Source of the DNA: Chitinispirillaceae bacterium
GTDB lineage: Bacteria; Fibrobacterota; Chitinivibrionia; Chitinivibrionales; Chitinispirillaceae
Assembly (NCBI GenBank): GCA_016930275.1
Contig: JAFGHA010000190.1
Location: forward strand, 1-53,906
Reading direction: 5' to 3'
DNA: 53,906 nt
Position numbers and translations under genes: made by a program
Shown: positions 52,461 to 53,906 of the stretch, piece by piece
How the letters are laid out: each line of letters starts with the position of its first letter
Position numbering within the stretch: position 1 is the stretch's first letter
Notes under the pieces: generated by a model
What the model saw: the letters and a program-made list of their open reading frames with translations, nothing else
The model's database searches: none
What the model was told of the DNA's origin: nothing

Positions 52461-53906
52461 TCAAAACTCCGCCTTGATTCCGATGGCAAACATCGGAAAA
52501 TTACTGAACACCGTTTTATCGGTATAGTCATAGTTGTAGATTTCAAACTCGGGACTCTTGTAAAAAAAGTAACTGATATTCTGCAGATCCCAGAAGAACG
52601 AGAGTATCCACTTGTCAAAAACCAGCTTCTTGTCGACCCTGATGTCGAGCTGTACAAACGGATCGACTCTCGAGGAATTTCTCTTTCCGTACACCGGGCG
52701 GAAACTGTAGGAACCCGGGTAATTCTCCACTTCGATGACATCGATCACCGGCGTGGTCGGGTTACCGGTCACGTACCTGAGGCGAAAACCCGCTTCCCAG
52801 TTTTTCGGCAGACGCCAGCTTCCGAGCAGCTGAACGTGGTGCGTCTGATCACTGCCGTAGAGTTCCCACTCGCCCTCGGAACGGTTGTAACGCTCGCTCC
52901 GGGAGAGCGTATACGCCAGCCAGCCGAAAAAGCGGTCGCCCTGCTGATGCCGCACCAGAAGCTCGAAGCCGTACATTCTGCCGAGTCCATTTCCTTTGTA
53001 AAGAGGTTGCGGCTCGCCGGAGATGTCGAAATCCTCTTCGCCGATATGTACCGGAATAGCCCACTGGCGGTTGAAGTAGGTCTGCGCATCAACCGAAATA
53101 AGATCGGTCGCCTGCCATTCGTACCCGGCCACATAGTGAGCCGCCTTCGTGGCGCCGAGTTTCGGATTTCCCCATTCGCTGGTGATCACCTCACCCATAG
53201 GCTCCGGCGTCTGATTGTAGGTTCCGACGGCGATCTTAGCAGTATGCCGTTTGATAAACTCATACCGTGCGGTGAGACGTGCCGACGGTTCACCCGATTT
53301 ACCGCGATTGTTGTCAAAACTGCGGTACTCCCAAAACGAGGGAAGCACTCCTCCGCGGTAATCAAGCTCGGGATAATAATCGTACCGTATTCCCGGGATG
53401 ATCTGCACCTGTTCCACCGGTTTCCATTCGACATTGAGATAGCCGGCGATATCCCCGAAGCGCCAGTCTTTCATTTCACCGGGATCGACTCTGTTGAACG
53501 CATCGGGAAACGCGTAGGTCAGATCAGCCAGGCTCCACTGCACATCGGCACCGAGGTTTATTTTCATATGCCGATTCAACTCAAAGGAAAGCTGTTCGCG
53601 GATATGATCAACCCAGATATCCTGTGTATTCCTCCCGAACGGCGACCCGAAATCGGCGGATATGTTCATCAGCTGATACCGGAAGGTGTTTTTCCATCGG
53701 TCGCCGATATCCCAGTCCCATCCGAGAATCCCCATATGAAACGTGGTGTTCCATCCCATGCGGTCCGTCTGCTCGGACAGCTCATCGCTACCGAGCCGCA
53801 TCTCGGGAAAGATAACCGATACACTGTCACGCGACCCGAACAGCGTCACGAAAAAATCACCCGTTTTTCCGGTGGCGATATCGGTGCGGCAGAGGTAATC
53901 CCAGTA
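52461..53906 (-). CDS. TonB-dependent outer-membrane receptor, C-terminal part (5' end outside window)
   Basis: The frame is open to the right edge, so at least the plug and first strands are missing. The visible 481 residues are typical barrel strands of a TonB-dependent receptor: VQIIPGIRYDYYPELDYRG, SARLTARYEFIKRHTAKIAVG, NPKLGATKAAHYVAGYEWQ, FFGWLAYTLSRSERYN and DPFVQLDIRVDKKLVFDKW, with a final aromatic strand ending FAIGIKAEF, as needed for barrel insertion. Substrate unknown. The lipoprotein gene follows six bases after its stop and is likely its partner. Confidence 0.93.
   Translation of the reverse strand, partial: YWDYLCRTDIATGKTGDFFVTLFGSRDSVSVIFPEMRLGSDELSEQTDRMGWNTTFHMGILGWDWDIGDRWKNTFRYQLMNISADFGSPFGRNTQDIWVDHIREQLSFELNRHMKINLGADVQWSLADLTYAFPDAFNRVDPGEMKDWRFGDIAGYLNVEWKPVEQVQIIPGIRYDYYPELDYRGGVLPSFWEYRSFDNNRGKSGEPSARLTARYEFIKRHTAKIAVGTYNQTPEPMGEVITSEWGNPKLGATKAAHYVAGYEWQATDLISVDAQTYFNRQWAIPVHIGEEDFDISGEPQPLYKGNGLGRMYGFELLVRHQQGDRFFGWLAYTLSRSERYNRSEGEWELYGSDQTHHVQLLGSWRLPKNWEAGFRLRYVTGNPTTPVIDVIEVENYPGSYSFRPVYGKRNSSRVDPFVQLDIRVDKKLVFDKWILSFFWDLQNISYFFYKSPEFEIYNYDYTDKTVFSNFPMFAIGIKAEF

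Noticed and set aside
1..53906. CRISPR arrays, rRNA genes, complete insertion sequences or prophage genes.
   Set aside because: I found no regularly spaced repeats, no rRNA sequence, and no transposase, integrase or phage structural gene.

Overview
The window looks like chromosomal DNA of a Gram-negative, didermic, heterotrophic bacterium, most likely of the Fibrobacterota/Chitinivibrionales kind. The support is a TIGR02147-type (DUF4423) C-terminus at the left edge, a secreted LamG/cohesin/dockerin protein with a C-terminal beta-sandwich tail module, many lipoproteins, a TonB-dependent receptor at the right edge, and a DUF4159/DUF4175 pair. This placement is inferred from gene content, not from a marker-gene comparison. 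Most of the window is moderately GC-rich. The clear exception is an AT-rich tract inside dnaG.

Layout. 1-2056 (+): TIGR02147 regulator C-terminus followed by three small lipoproteins. 2074-4521 (-): a YjbQ-family protein, then overlapping aroK-aroC for the shikimate pathway. 4672-7783: a large helical envelope protein and two small unknowns. 8033-10543 (+): the bifunctional NAD(P)HX repair enzyme and a MscS channel. 10655-19686 (-): a five-gene block reading from a Ser/Thr kinase, through an FHA-GAF-sigma54 activator translationally coupled to it, a TPR membrane protein and a lipoprotein, to a 1193-residue secreted protein. 19775-22225 (-): nadC-birA-coaX, a cofactor operon. 22278-28865 (-): a FecR/beta-barrel protein, a glycosyltransferase, and unknowns including one possible PD-(D/E)XK protein and a PAS protein. 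29133-32250 (+): a lone receiver domain, then secD-secF with a strong terminator. 32377-36344 (+): DUF4159 and DUF4175. 36335-40000: a GDSL hydrolase, an MBL-rhodanese protein and a CrtI-like oxidoreductase. 40036-41264: a decayed methyltransferase gene, then a repeat and hairpin cluster built on the 3' end of tRNA-Arg(TCT), then tRNA-Pro(TGG). 41568-45366 (-): rsmE, a PD40 propeller protein and a membrane/TPR protein. 45613-48932 (+): dnaG-rpoD. 49215-53906: small unknowns, a CsgG/DUF2380-like protein, and a lipoprotein next to a TonB-dependent receptor that runs off the window.

How genes work together. Housekeeping modules are clear: aroK-aroC, nadC-birA-coaX, secDF, dnaG-rpoD. The block most worth attention functionally is the kinase / FHA-sigma54 activator / secreted lectin-cohesin-dockerin cluster, which may be a signalling route controlling a surface adhesin or scaffold. 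The most unusual DNA is at 40804-41116, where a 26-base unit that includes the last bases of tRNA-Arg occurs three times (two direct, one inverted) around an array of hairpins. This looks like the scar of a tRNA-associated mobile or selfish element.
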